From Dimorphilus gyrociliatus (taxonomy: Eukaryota > Annelida > Polychaeta > Dinophilidae), in the NCBI GenBank assembly GCA_904063045.1, contig CAJFCJ010000005.1, forward strand, positions 3,094,165-3,158,164: a DNA stretch of 64,000 nt, written 5' to 3'. Made by a program: the position numbers and the translations under genes. The notes below the pieces were generated by a model. That model had not been told where the DNA came from, did not search any database, and saw nothing but the letters and a program-made list of their open reading frames with translations. Position 1 is the first letter of the stretch; every line of letters begins with the position of its first letter. Shown here in pieces: positions 1-11,270 of this stretch.

Positions 1-1476
1 TTTTATGGAAATGAACACAAGACTTCAAGTTGAACATCCTGTTAGCGAAATGATTACAGATACCGACTTGGTAGAGTGGCAAATTAAAGTGGCTAGTGGT
101 CAAGTGCTACCGAAAAAACAGTCTGATCTAAAGATAAATGGACATTCCTTTGAGGCTAGAATCTATGCAGAAGATCCGGATAACAATTTTATGCCTGGAG
201 CAGGTCCTCTTCACTTTTTGGAAACACCCAAACCCGATGAGTTTACACGTGTGGAAACAGGTGTTAGACAAAATGACGAAGTGTCTGTACATTACGATCC
301 AATGATTGCCAAACTTGTTGTATGGTCTCATGATAGAAAAAGTGCCTTGAGTAAATTAATATATTCCCTAAGACAATATAAGGTAATTGTTAAAAATTAT
401 ATCTGCAATCTAATTTATAAATATTTCTTTATCTATATACATTTAACACACTTTATTTCAGATTGTTGGATTAGCAAACAACATTTCCTTCCTGGATAAT
501 TTAGCTAGTCATCCAGAATTCCAAAATGCAAACGTCCATACAGGTGTTTAAAACGTTTATTATAATACACTGTAATAAATTAATATGTTGAATTTTTCCT
601 TCTCTTGTCAGGATTTATTCCTCAATATTACGACAATCTATTTGTGAAAAAATCAGTCGATCCTAGCGTTATTTGCCAATCAGCTTTAGCATTGTTATTG
701 AAAAGAATGAATGATGTTAAAAAAAGAGGTATTTTTTAAATGGTCAATAAAGATGCGTGATGAATAAACTATTTATTATTTTAGATGCTTTTACACCGTT
801 TTCGGATTCTACTTTGAGAAGGGTAAATCACGATTTACGCAGAAAAGTTCTATTGAAGAAAGATGGTGCAGGTAGATTACTATTATTATAACTTTTTTAA
901 AAGAGTAAAATATCTCTACTTTATTGTAGATTATGAAATATGTATTGTTCCAAGTGCTAAATCAAATGTGTATCAAGTGGAATACGAAAATTCGTCATTT
1001 GAAGTTGAAGTACTACCAGTTATTTCAAATGAAAATCGTTTGGATTTAAATTTTAACATTGATGGAGTGAAGTCAAAGGCAACAGCTGTCTTTTCACAAA
1101 ATACTATTAACTTATTTTCTCAAAATGGGTCCTTTGTATTTGATGTACCATTACCAAACTATACCAAGGGCTCATCTGCTGCTGGAGCTAGTTCCGATTC
1201 TGCTATAGCTCCAATGCCTGGAGTTGTTGACAAAGTACACGTTACCGAGGGTCAAGAAGTAAAAGAAGGTAAAGTATATTTCAACAATCTTTGTACCCGT
1301 TTTGCTATTGCAATTTAAACTTTGTTGTCAAAATAGGAGATAGGCTGTTGGTCATGATAGCTATGAAAATGGAATATGTTATTAAGAGCCCTAAAGATGG
1401 AGTGATTAAAAAAATATTCCATAAAAGCGGAGATACAACCAGTAAAGGAACCGTTCTTGTAACTTTTGAAAATTGA
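1..1476 (+). CDS. MCCC1: Methylcrotonoyl-CoA carboxylase subunit alpha, mitochondrial (3' part, 5' end outside window)
   Basis: Biotin-dependent subunit that carboxylates 3-methylcrotonyl-CoA in leucine breakdown in the mitochondrial matrix. The window opens inside the biotin-carboxylase domain with the signature [14 protein letters not shown], followed by [10 protein letters not shown] and the MCCC1-like stretch [20 protein letters not shown]. The reading frame joins exons 1-382, 462-543, 612-728, 785-871, 930-1268 and 1337-1476 through GT-AG introns of 56-79 bp. The last exon carries the biotinyl domain with AMKM, whose Lys is the expected biotin attachment site, so the C terminus is intact. 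AATAAA signals lie at 1520 and 1562. The ETGVRQ[10 protein letters not shown] block fits MCCC1 better than PCCA or pyruvate carboxylase. The N-terminal targeting peptide and ATP-grasp half lie to the left of the window. Confidence 0.95.
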
Positions 1477-2227
1477 ACAACGCCATTGCAAACTTTCGTT
1501 ATACGTAATTTATCAATTAAATAAAAATTACCGATATGAGTTTGTCTCCGTTTGAAGATTTAATAAAAGAATGAGATCAGCACTGGAAAAAGTTTGGTAC
1601 TCTTGTCAACGAAATCTGAAATATAATAGCCAGCAAACATGTTATTAAACATTGTCTACATCAAATATTAGGTTATTTTCTTTGAAGTAGATATTAGTAC
1701 AATGCTTTGAAGTTATTCTGCTGCCTCTGAATTCCTTCACGTACATAAAAATTAACGTATGACTATAATTATCATAGTTAATTAAAGTTTGATATATATC
1801 AAACTCACTGTTCATGAAGATGTTAATCTGCAATATGAATCATTTTACTCTCTGAAGATGAATGAGTCAACAATCACCCATTTCGAAAACACACAAAGTA
1901 TACTTAATAAAAAATATCTTATTAAGCAAATATTGAAATTAAAAAATTGAATATGATTTTTGATTTCAAAATTAGAAGAAGTAAATTTCTAGACAAATAA
2001 ATAATAGTTTAAGTGTTACAGATTAACCATCGTATCTATTTGAGAGATTCAAGATATACAATTTGTATATGTAAATAAGAAAATAAGAACAGTCATAATT
2101 TTTTCATATGCTTTAATGAATCTTAAATATTTACCCCTTTATATGAATGATCAATAAAGCGGTTTTATATATATATTTTTTACACCTTAATTGTACTCAT
2201 AAAGTTTAAGATAATCATTCGTTACCA
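1477..2227. other. Intergenic: MCCC1 3' UTR, then AT-rich DNA
   Basis: It holds the MCCC1 polyadenylation signals and AT-rich sequence. A 62-codon open frame on the minus strand (1645-1833) has no recognisable protein features. Nothing else is seen. Confidence 0.5.
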
Positions 2228-3149
2228 ATGGAAGTAGATCCTCAAAATAGTTTTATTCTATTAGTTCTAAGCTTTCAAAGTATAAATTCTTGTCCATTTA
2301 CTTGGGAAGAAGAAAATGGACATTGCTACAAATTTCAAACAGCAGTACAAACTTGGGTTGATGCGATTGATACATGTAGAACATTGACACCTAAAGCCAA
2401 TTTATTAATTATAGAAACTGAAGAGGAGAACAGCTTTATCAGTGGGAAATTTAAAAGTTCTTTCGAAGATATATGGATAGGACTCCAACGAACTGATTTT
2501 AGTTCGATTCTATTTTTAAATAATCTTACAATATGATATTTCATTCAATTAAAAACTATTTTTTCAGGCAATGAATTAAAATATGAAAATGGCACTTTAT
2601 TTTCAACGAACTATCACAACTTTGCTACTGGTGAGCCAAACTCTGCAGGTGATAGTTGCATTGCTTTGAGACTTTTCTCAGGATGTTAGTACTTTAATAA
2701 GTTCTTAATTATTTAAGAGAAAAGATATCTTTTTGTTATCTTGTAACATTTTCTTTAATATTAGTTTGGAGAGACACGGCATGTACCGACGTTCTAAATG
2801 TAATATGTGAACTTTCACTACCAACTCCTAAATCAGAAAAAGACCAAATGACACCTTTAATATCATTATGTATGAGTATTCCGTGAATAAAATTACTAAT
2901 TTTCATTCATTTTTCTACTTCTAAGTTACGAGATATCGTCTCTCTGCAAGAAATTCGAAACCTCCTGGAGGATATTTAAGGAAATACCATCTAAGAAGTA
3001 AAATTTCCTGCGCCACCTTATGTACTGAACATTCTTCATGTACATCTTTTACTATAAAAAATGATTCGTTTTGTTTTCATTTTAGTAGTAAATATAGTTT
3101 TAATGTATCTCTTGATCATAGTTATGGAGAAGATTATTATATTAAATAA
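2228..3149 (+). CDS. Secreted C-type lectin with C-terminal PAN-like Cys domain (lectin 1)
   Basis: Four exons (2228-2501, 2568-2684, 2765-2869, 2926-3149) join in frame. A hydrophobic N terminus ending near SINS is a plausible signal peptide and leads into the C-type lectin fold (CPFTWEEENGHCYKF). The lectin part keeps WIGL, the EPN motif of mannose-type Ca2+ site 2 (TGEPNSAGDSC) and FWRD in place of the usual WND, so Ca2+-dependent sugar binding is plausible. There is no long Thr-rich linker. The last exon encodes about 75 residues with KISCATLC, then CTSF, a further Cys pair and an end in EDYYIK, the same plan as lectins 2 and 3. The first donor (GTTCGA) is weak; the second and fourth acceptors fit well. 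AATAAA lies at 3190. It probably acts in mucus or immunity, which is inference. Confidence 0.82.
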
Positions 3150-3600
3150 TCATTAAACAATGATTTCAAATACGTAAATTCTCAACACTAATAAAAAGAA
3201 TATCTTCATTGAAAGTTTTATGTAATTACTTTTTTTAGTCAATTGTTCAGAATATTTGTTTATTTGCCTATCCATATTATAAGAGTATATCTTCTTCGAC
3301 AGGGACAACAAGTGTTACGAAATGTCGATATTATTGGAAGTTTCATTATATCTTATTTACTATGCCTCTATCTAGCGAACAATTGAATTTAGAGAAAAAA
3401 TAATAGATTAATTGACAATAGCCCTAAAAAATAGTCCTAATAATTGGAATGATATATATATATATATATTATTCACCAATATCTCACTGTTTAGGTCGTT
3501 ACTATAAATTTATACCATATTCTAATAGGTTGATAGGTTTCAAAAAGGACAGAGTATTGGAATTTTATTCCATTAGAGTAATATATCAGAGAATATATTC
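3150..3600. other. Intergenic with (AT)n run at 3452-3469
   Basis: It holds the 3' end of lectin 1, an 18-bp (AT)n microsatellite and the probable promoter of lectin 2. No coding signal is seen. Confidence 0.5.
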
Positions 3601-4645
3601 ATGATATTAAATATGATTAAACTTTTCTTCATTCATTTAATATTCATAATAGAGAGTTGTCCAGACAGTACTTGGAATACGCACAATCAGAATTGTTATA
3701 AACTTTTCGAGCAAAGGAAAAATTGGCATTCTTCTCTTCAACATTGTGAACTATTTTCAGCATATTTGGTCCGTGTTCAGAATTCAGCTGAACACGAGTT
3801 TGTCACGGAATTAGTGAAAGGTATTATTACAACATATAATCCAGCATGGATAAGCTCAAATGATATAGAAACAGGTAAGAGAAAAACAAAATAAATGTCA
3901 TAAATTTGCCTACTTCATTTCATATGAATGAAAAGAAAATGTATTCCGATACGATGATGGTAGCCCCATCAGTTTTAGTTCTTGGCATCATGCGGAGCCC
4001 AACGATGGAGAAGGTGGATCTGATTGTGCTGCTCTAATTGTAGAATCATTTGGATGTAAGTTTATTTTCCATGAAAGAACATGATGAATTCTAATATTCA
4101 TATTCATTTAGACTGGAGAGATAGACCTTGCTATGACAATTATTACTTTATATGCGAAAGTGGTCAAAATGTAATTGAAGCACAGCCCACTACTACAATA
4201 GAGCTCAGTACCACTACAACGGAGTCCACCACCACAGCAGAAGAACCCACTACAACAGTAGAACCCACTACAACAGTAAAACCCACTACAACAGTAGAAC
4301 CCACTACAACAATTGAATTCTCAACAACAATTCAACCTACAATTATACCAATCCTTCAGTGTAAGTTTACCCAATGATATATTAAATATACTACATATAA
4401 TGTACACTAACCTGTATCAATGCTTTTCAGTTGAAAATTACTTTCTCTTTGCTCTAAATTCGACACCATCTAAAACTCAAACTGAAAAATATGTAGTTCA
4501 AAGTAAAATTCACTGTGCTTCACTTTGTAAAATCAGTTCAGCTTGTATGTCATTTACAATCACAGCAAATTTAACGTGTAGGCTATTTCCTGGCTATCGA
4601 TTAATAACAGTGTCAAGTATCGATGAGAGCTATTATACGATCTAA
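3601..4645 (+). CDS. Secreted C-type lectin with Thr-rich linker and PAN-like tail (lectin 2)
   Basis: Exons 3601-3874, 3936-4055, 4112-4360 and 4431-4645 join in frame. The start gives a good signal peptide (MILNMIKLFFIHLIFIIES). The lectin domain begins CPDSTWNTHNQNCYKLF, keeps EPN (HAEPNDGEGGSDC) and has YWRDRPC at the WND position. It is followed by a mucin-like linker of repeated PTTTVE/PTTTVK units suited to O-glycosylation. The final exon encodes the Cys-rich tail (SKIHCASLC, then CMSF, ending YYTI). Both the position and the phase of the intron before the tail match lectins 1 and 3. It lies about 450 bp after lectin 1 on the same strand, so the two are tandem paralogues. The acceptor at 3935 is AAG rather than CAG/TAG, the least certain join. 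Confidence 0.85.
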
Positions 4646-5077
4646 GAGGTGACCATTTGCACTAGGGATTAAATAGAATATATGTGCATATATTCTATAC
4701 ATATTATTGCAATGATATGTTATCAGCTAAAACTTTAAATGTTTCATTTATATATACAATATAAGAAAATTCAACAGTAAAAAATCGTGTTTTTCTGTAA
4801 CAATAATTTATTTATTTTCTGTATTAATGATAACTAACATAAATCTATATATGTAAATTGTTCATTCTCTATTGTTAAAATTTTTCATATATTAATGATA
4901 GTGCAGAAAAGTATATTTAGCTTGACAATAAAATTTTTTAAAATTTCTATTTTCCTACCAAAACCTTACCGGAAGTAGTTTCAAGTGAAACTAGAAGTGT
5001 AACAACCGGTTTAATAGTCACAGAAATAGTGAACCGGTTACTCACCATTCATTAGACTTATTTATCCTATACAAAAG
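4646..5077. other. Intergenic between lectin 2 and AKAP17A
   Basis: AT-rich; AATAAA at 4927-4932 may serve lectin 2. The ATG at 5078 follows directly on an AG that could be a splice acceptor. Nothing else is seen. Confidence 0.45.
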
Positions 5078-7496
5078 ATGGCTGACGTAACGGCGATAAG
5101 CGAAGTGGAGGATGTTACTGAAGCTGTTGACTTTAATGCCGCTAGAAATCTCTTTTTTATACCGATATGTAAAATCACTTTAACAGTTATATTGCCGCAA
5201 TGTACAGAACCAGGGAAATCGATATCAAATTGGGAAATTATGGAAAAAATACGATCGATAATAAAACCGGATATTTTTCTCTCTTTAAAAGTATTAAAAA
5301 GCACTTTGGAATACGTGCGATTGGAAGGTAATAATAAAAATCAGTATATTTACTAGTTATTTATTAGTTATCTTTTGAATATTCAATCTATTTCTCATTT
5401 AATTCAGAAAATAAAAATTCAAACTCAATTCTATAAAGTTTTCTCTTTAAATTTCTACAGGAGACGTAAAAAATAAGAGTCTAGTTAAAATATTAACCTG
5501 CAGATTAGACGGTGTTAATATTAAGATAAGTGGTTTTAAAGAATCACTGACTGTTCGTGCTGCTGAAACAAGATGCATTTTTCCAACGAAAAACGACTGG
5601 GATACTTTTTTTAGAGATGCAAAGAACATGAACGAAATGAAGCCAGGCGAAAGACCAGATACTATACATATAACAAACTTTCCGTCTGCTTGGTTTATCG
5701 ATCCAGATGACAAGGAAAACACTGGAAAACCATCAGAAAAAATTTTAAGAGAATGCTTCGAAAGGTTTGGAACCGTAAGACTTACAGATATACCTCTACT
5801 AGACAAATATAGGTAGGTAATGATTAATAATTTTTATTCTTAAATTATATTGAGCAACGCTTAGGAATCAAATGCAAACCTCATCAGCAAAGAGGACTAC
5901 TGTAACGTCTGATAATGATTTGTTATTTGAAGCATTTGTCCAGTTTAAGGAGTACATAGGATTTGTTAAAGCTATGAATACCATGAGGGGTATGAAACTT
6001 TTGTACAAGGATACCATAAATGCACGTAATTTAACGTCATTTATTGCTGCTGACTTTGATAAAACAAAGCATTTATCGGATAAAAATGTAAGAAAGAGAA
6101 GAGCCGAGAGAAAGCGTTTACAAGAGGAAGAAGAAGAGAGAACAAGAAAAAAGCAAAGGGAAATAGAGGAAGAAATTGAGAGAAGAAAAGAAATCAAGTA
6201 AAAATCTAAAATTAGGCTCCAAAAACACACGATAGGAAAAGTCTCTTTAACGAAATTATTTATTTTGATCAGTCGCCAGAGAGAATACGAGCAGGTTCAA
6301 CGAGAAAAACGAAAACGAGAACGTGCTGATAAAAGGCGTCAGAGAAAACTAGAAAGGGAAGCAATGAGGCAAGAAGAGCGAATGCAGGCAAAAATTGCCA
6401 GAGAAGAAAGAAAAATTTTGATTGCCCATCGTAAATTGCAGTCAGTTAGGTTGTTAACTGAACTGCTGGATCGCGTTAAAGTTAGGTTCTAGAACAAAGT
6501 TGAGGTTTGGTCATGTGACTTTTCTTCGGTATAGCTAATTAAAAATTAAATTAAATTATCAAACAAAGCTAGGAGAATAAACCAACTAAATTATTTTCTA
6601 AGTTAATTAAGAAAATTTCTATCAAAAAAAAGAAAAGGCGACAAAATTCTTTTAAAAGATTAATCAAATTACTTTAGAAAAGAGAGAGTTTAAAGTAAAC
6701 AATCTATGAATTTGTAATTTCATACTGTTTTTTTATTTATAAAAAAAAGTAATAGTCTAGAAAATAGGCTTCATTACCGAATAAGCTAAGGGGTTCGTTT
6801 ATATTTGCTTATAATTTAGTCATTTTAAGTATAAATGTACCTGTTAGCTGAAAAGTCATGTGCTCAAAGGAAATATTATTACTAAAAAAAACCACGTATG
6901 AAATAAGTGCATCTCATGAATTTAAACCATTAATGAGTGTGTATTAAAAAAAATTAACTATAAGTTTTATATAGATATTTACCAAAGTTGTAATATTAAG
7001 GATTTCTTAGAGTATTCCATTCTTTGAATCATTAATACTACAATTGAAGAGCATATTTTTAAATAAAATTTGACTCTTATCCGCTTATATAAAAGTTAAC
7101 TGATAAAAATCTCTTCACTCATTAATGAAACCTGTAGAAAAGAAAGCAGCAGGAAGAATTGCTCAGGCGGGAAAGAGAATTGGAAGAGGAGAGGCAACTA
7201 CAAATCAAATTGGCAAGGCAGAAGCGCTTAGACGATGAGAGAAGGAAACTCGAGGCAGAACAAAGGAAAAAGGAGGAGCTTGAGAGGAAAGAAGAGGAAT
7301 TACGCAAACGGATAATGAATAATGTTAAAATGCAAGAGGTAAAGATAGCAGAAATTATTTTCTAGTTTAAATATATTTTACATATTTGTTGCAGCTTAAA
7401 AAAATTGAAACAAAGAAGAAAGAGAAGCGAGAAGAGGTTGCTAAAAGTAATATACGGTTGATGAGTGCCGTTATTCCAAGCAAGCGAGCTAGATAA
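5078..7496 (+). CDS. AKAP17A: A-kinase anchor protein 17A homologue (RNA-binding, splicing-linked)
   Basis: Human AKAP17A is a nuclear speckle protein that anchors protein kinase A and affects splice choice. Exons 5078-5327, 5461-5812, 5865-6197, 6273-6480, 7138-7338 and 7395-7496 join in frame. The match to the vertebrate protein runs end to end: PGKSISNWE, NKSLVK with a LDG, an RRM-like part (FFRDAK, ERPDTIHI, LLDKYR), DKTKHLSDKNVRKR, then a long Arg/Glu coiled coil. LQSVRLLTELLDRVK corresponds to the LQSIRLIAELLSRAK stretch of the human protein and could form an amphipathic helix. The protein stops at SNIRLMSAVIPSKRAR, so the RS-rich C-terminal tail of vertebrate AKAP17A is absent. The intron at 6481-7137 is unusually long (657 bp) for this window. 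AATAAA at 7699. Confidence 0.92.
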
Positions 7497-7861
7497 TCTT
7501 GAAAACGGCCTTGCAAAAGGGAAAATACAGCAATGATAATTTTCACAATCAGGTCTACTTTTTAGCTAATGAGGTTTTATTATAGAATCAAGCCAAACAA
7601 ACAAAAAACGTGGAACTAACAATATTCGTGTTCATTTTCTATGTTCTGTTAAAAATTGTTAAATATTATTATAATTATTTAGGACAACTCGGAATTTAAA
7701 TAAATTATTTCTAAATTTTTATTTGCTAAAAGGAATATATTGAATCTGTACTAATTTACTATTCTATTCTCCAGGAACGAACAATTACTCTTTCTAAGAG
7801 TATAAGAAATAAATAATCTATGCATTCTTAGGTTTAAAATTATGTATGATATCTAATGAAC
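7497..7861. other. Intergenic between convergent AKAP17A and the Rab-like gene
   Basis: Holds the 3' ends of two tail-to-tail genes; AT-rich. No further feature is seen. Confidence 0.5.
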
Positions 7862-9672
7862 TTAGATACAAAAAAATTTTCTCCTTGAACCATCCTTTCT
7901 CTTTAAAAAGAAGAAGTTCCTCTTTCTACCATTATCATCCGACTTGGATTCGTTTTTCACAACACATTTTTGACAGTTTTTACAATTACAATGACACGAT
8001 TTTGACAAGCGGATCTCTTGATTCATGACTTGTTCGATACTTTCAAAGCCTTCAATCTTTAGGGAAAAAGTTTAAGAATATACAACACATCTATAACTTG
8101 GACCCGAATGACAGAAAACCTACACTTCGGGCAGGATTTCTTTGAGTGAGGACGAATTTAGCTAATTCGTCGAGAGCGTTGTCAATTCCTTTTCCAGTTC
8201 TTGCACTAACCTCGAAGTAGCCTTCGTACTGTTTACTAAACTACATAAATTACATTGATTAAGTTTAAGAGTGTAATAAAAATTTATATAGGCCAAAATA
8301 TACCTCTTCCGCAATAGCCCTATTAACAACTCTTTCTTCGTTAAGATCTATTTTATTTGCCAGTACGTAAACAGGTATAATATGGTCCTTACCGGAAGTT
8401 TCATTCTATGGTTAGTAGAGAGACAGGAATATGAATTAGAAACAAAAGAAATTTGATTTCAAGAACTAAACCTCTACAAAATTACTCCATCTGCTAGTTA
8501 AACTTTCAAAACTGCTCCATTTAGTAACATCAAAAACAAGGAAAATACCCTTTAAAAAAAAATGCATACAAACATATATAAATGAATAAGTTAACAATTC
8601 TATATAATTTATGAATGTATGGAATTTAAAGAATTTTAGAATTTCAATACGCAAACTGACATTACAATGAAATTTAAAATATTGTTAATTGGTTAAGGAA
8701 TTAGTTTATTTAAATATTATTTTTATTGTCAAGAAAAAGAATATATATATATATATATATTGCTATGTCTATTTATAATATAATATATGTTTTATGGATA
8801 TTTTAAAATAAAAAAGTTTTGGCGATTTCAACGTTTTTCTTTCAATTGACTGAACATATATTTCAGTCTAATAATACCATGCTAATTTCAGTATGTGCAT
8901 AAAGTAAATAATAGTATGGAAAAGAACTGAATATACTGTATATATATATTTATCTTTCTTTTTCTCATATCTTTATATCTTTATCTGTGGCTATACTATT
9001 TTTTATATATTAGACAACTAAACACGCCCATCCAGATAGAATAGAAACATTATTAGTTTTTTATTATAATTTAGTTTTATGGTTAATATATTAGTCTGTT
9101 TTTTACCAACATGTGCTCTTCTTAAATATGGTGTTGTCATTAACGAAAACATCTCTTGTCCAGCCATATCCCTTTAAATTGGTTTTATTTAACTTCTTTT
9201 TTTTATATAGATACAATATAGAATTAAAGAAAGAGTAATTATTAATTATTTATATATTTTCTGCATATATAAAGATGCTATTTATAATTTAAAAATTTTT
9301 TGTTAGGTATAGTAAATGAATTTCGTCTATTTACCATATTCTTAGCTTTACATTGACCCTGCTAATTTTAAGTGCAATTTCTGTATGATCAACACCTATA
9401 GAAATCAAGATTATAAGAAATAAGTCGTGGTTCGTGTGGATGAGCAAATATTTACCGCTAGTGGACGACGTATTACTCATAAATGGAGCTTTAGAGAAAC
9501 TCCTTAATATGCACGTCTTTCCCACAGTACTATCTCCAATTATTACAACCTATTAGTATATAAAATATATAAAAATCGTGAGGCTTTTGTTAAATTTACA
9601 AAAACGAGCGACTACCTCATAGAAGACATCTTCTTTATTAGTTGGACGGCGAACGCTTATAAAATTCATCAT
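7862..9672 (-). CDS. Divergent Rab-like small GTPase with Cys-cluster C-terminal tail
   Basis: Eight exons on the minus strand: 9672-9616, 9549-9456, 9395-9335, 9171-9111, 8549-8472, 8405-8304, 8240-8124 and 8056-7862. They encode about 214 residues. All nucleotide-binding motifs are present: P-loop GDSTVGKT, switch I STSGVD with its Thr, DMAGQE (usually DTAGQE), NKID and SAR (usually SAK). HGIFLVFDVT is typical of Rab proteins and closest by eye to the Rab8/10 type. The last exon is unusual: CHCNCKNCQKC followed by basic stretches (GRKRN, LKRKDGSRRK) and an end in FFCI. No standard CC, CXC or CAAX prenylation end is visible. A pyrimidine-rich acceptor (ending at 9681) sits 8 nt before the ATG. 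Membrane trafficking is the likely role by family; the specific Rab class is not assigned. Confidence 0.83.
8742..8761. repeat. (AT)n microsatellite
   Basis: About ten uninterrupted AT dinucleotides inside the long fourth intron (8550-9110) of the Rab-like gene. Confidence 0.9.
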
Positions 9673-10466
9673 TTATTCCTCTACGAAAGAGAGAGAGAGA
9701 GGAGGAGGAGGGAGAAAACAAAAGATGAGCTCTGATTGAAAGGTATACTTTTTCTTTTAGATGCTTACTATGAATTTTTCATCAATTTATATTCATAGAG
9801 TTTGGCCTAGTCGTTTACTCCTTTAGCAATTGGTTAAAAAGTCTGACTAATCCTCTTACACGTGCACCAGAGATCGGATATCCCCTTGTTCTAGTGGAAG
9901 AATAATATACTGTTAACAGTATAATTGATTTGTAGGAAATGCCATTACAAATTTCATATTTAGTTTGTTGATCTATTGAATTGTTTATTAAGTACAAATG
10001 CTTAACTTTTGTATGTTTATTACCTCATTAGTTTAATTAACTGTAAATATAGTTACTCTGGTGTAAAGTAGGTTATTTTTTGATCTTTTTCAATATATTA
10101 GTATATATATATAAAAGATATTTTTTTTATATATATACAGTGTATAAATGCATATAAATGTAAAATATACGGTATATATACATTAATTAACCTTTATTCT
10201 CTCGTTAAATACAATCTTAATTAGACTGTAAATCTTATTTCCGTAAACTAATATTAAAAAGAAATTCAGATTAACGAAAAACAATTGGCCTAACTTGTTA
10301 CAGTATAAGCTTATCTCTACAAGAAATTAACACAGCTAACAATAATAGCTATAAATCAATTGTCGAATAATAAATTACTACAAACTTAAAGTTTGGATGA
10401 GGAAAAAAAATTAAGTGCATAGAATGTTTGGTTAATAGAAAAAAAAGTAGACAACAAATATCTACT
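9673..10466. other. Intergenic between the Rab-like gene and tRNA-Thr
   Basis: A GA/CT-rich tract at 9687-9717 lies just upstream of the Rab-like gene and is pyrimidine-rich on its strand. The rest is AT-rich with no supported gene. Confidence 0.5.
10439..10446 (-). terminator. RNA polymerase III T-run terminator of tRNA-Thr
   Basis: Eight A on the plus strand give a T8 run on the tRNA strand about 20 nt beyond its 3' end. Confidence 0.7.
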
Positions 10467-10571
10467 AGCCCCCAGTGAGGTTTGAACTCACGACCCCTGG
10501 TTAACTCTCGCATACGCTACAGTTGTAATAGTCGTACAAGACCAGTGCTCTAACCACTGAGCTATGGAGGC
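10467..10571 (-). tRNA. tRNA-Thr (anticodon TGT) with 32-nt intron
   Basis: On the minus strand a complete cloverleaf folds: acceptor stem GCCTCCA with TGGGGGC, D arm GCTCAGTGGTTAGAGC, anticodon stem CTGGT with ACCAG, and T arm around GAGTTCAAACCTC, which also serves as the B box. The anticodon is TGT (10538-10536). Between base 37 and base 38 lies a 32-nt insert (10534-10503), the canonical nuclear tRNA intron position. Spliced length is 73 nt including the discriminator base. CCA is not encoded, as expected for a eukaryotic nuclear tRNA. Confidence 0.93.
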
Positions 10572-11270
10572 TTTGACGAAAGTAGCAATATTAGATAATA
10601 GTTTAAGCCAATTTTTTTTCTCACTGTAGTAAAGTATATTTTAATAGCATTCTGAAGCGTACGCTTGTCTCTGTCTGCCAATAAACATACTTATATGCAC
10701 GTATTGTATTGAACAAATTGTCTAACCTTCTAATTAAAAAGTAAGAACACTTCCTGTTTAAAGCCTATTATAGTTTGACAAAAAATTGTATAGTTACTAA
10801 TGTTTGTTTCTATATATCGATATCTTTTATTCAATTTCCGTTTAAAAAAATAATAAAAGCATTGTTCTAAAAGCACCACATAGAAATTAAAATAAAATAG
10901 AATAAACATGTTTATATTATTACTTTTATCTTATTTTAAACTAAACGTTTGTATTATTAATTTTTTATTACTAATATCTTTTTTGAATAATTAATTAATT
11001 AGTTAATTTATTATTAGTTAATTATCATCTATAGTATTAAAAACTAAGGAGAAATAACGAAAATATTATTTCTATAGTTGCTTTCTTTTGTTTTTTTTTG
11101 TGTTTTTTTGTTAATGGTTCACTATGGTTCGGATTATTAAATACGAAAATATGAATATATATATATATATATATACAGTATATATATATATTGTTTATAC
11201 ATATAATGTATAATAGATATATATATATTTTATAAACATTAATTGGCAAAGGAAAACTAAATAGAAATCG
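10572..11270. other. Intergenic, very AT-rich, with (TA)n run
   Basis: An interrupted (TA)n tract at about 11155-11191 contains TATACAGTATA. A minus-strand open frame here is only TA-repeat translation. No gene is supported. Confidence 0.5.

Noticed and set aside
1645-1833. Minus-strand frame after MCCC1
   Set aside because: No features and it overlaps AT-rich 3' flank.
11037-11249. Minus-strand frame of Ile/Tyr repeats
   Set aside because: It is translation of a (TA)n tract.
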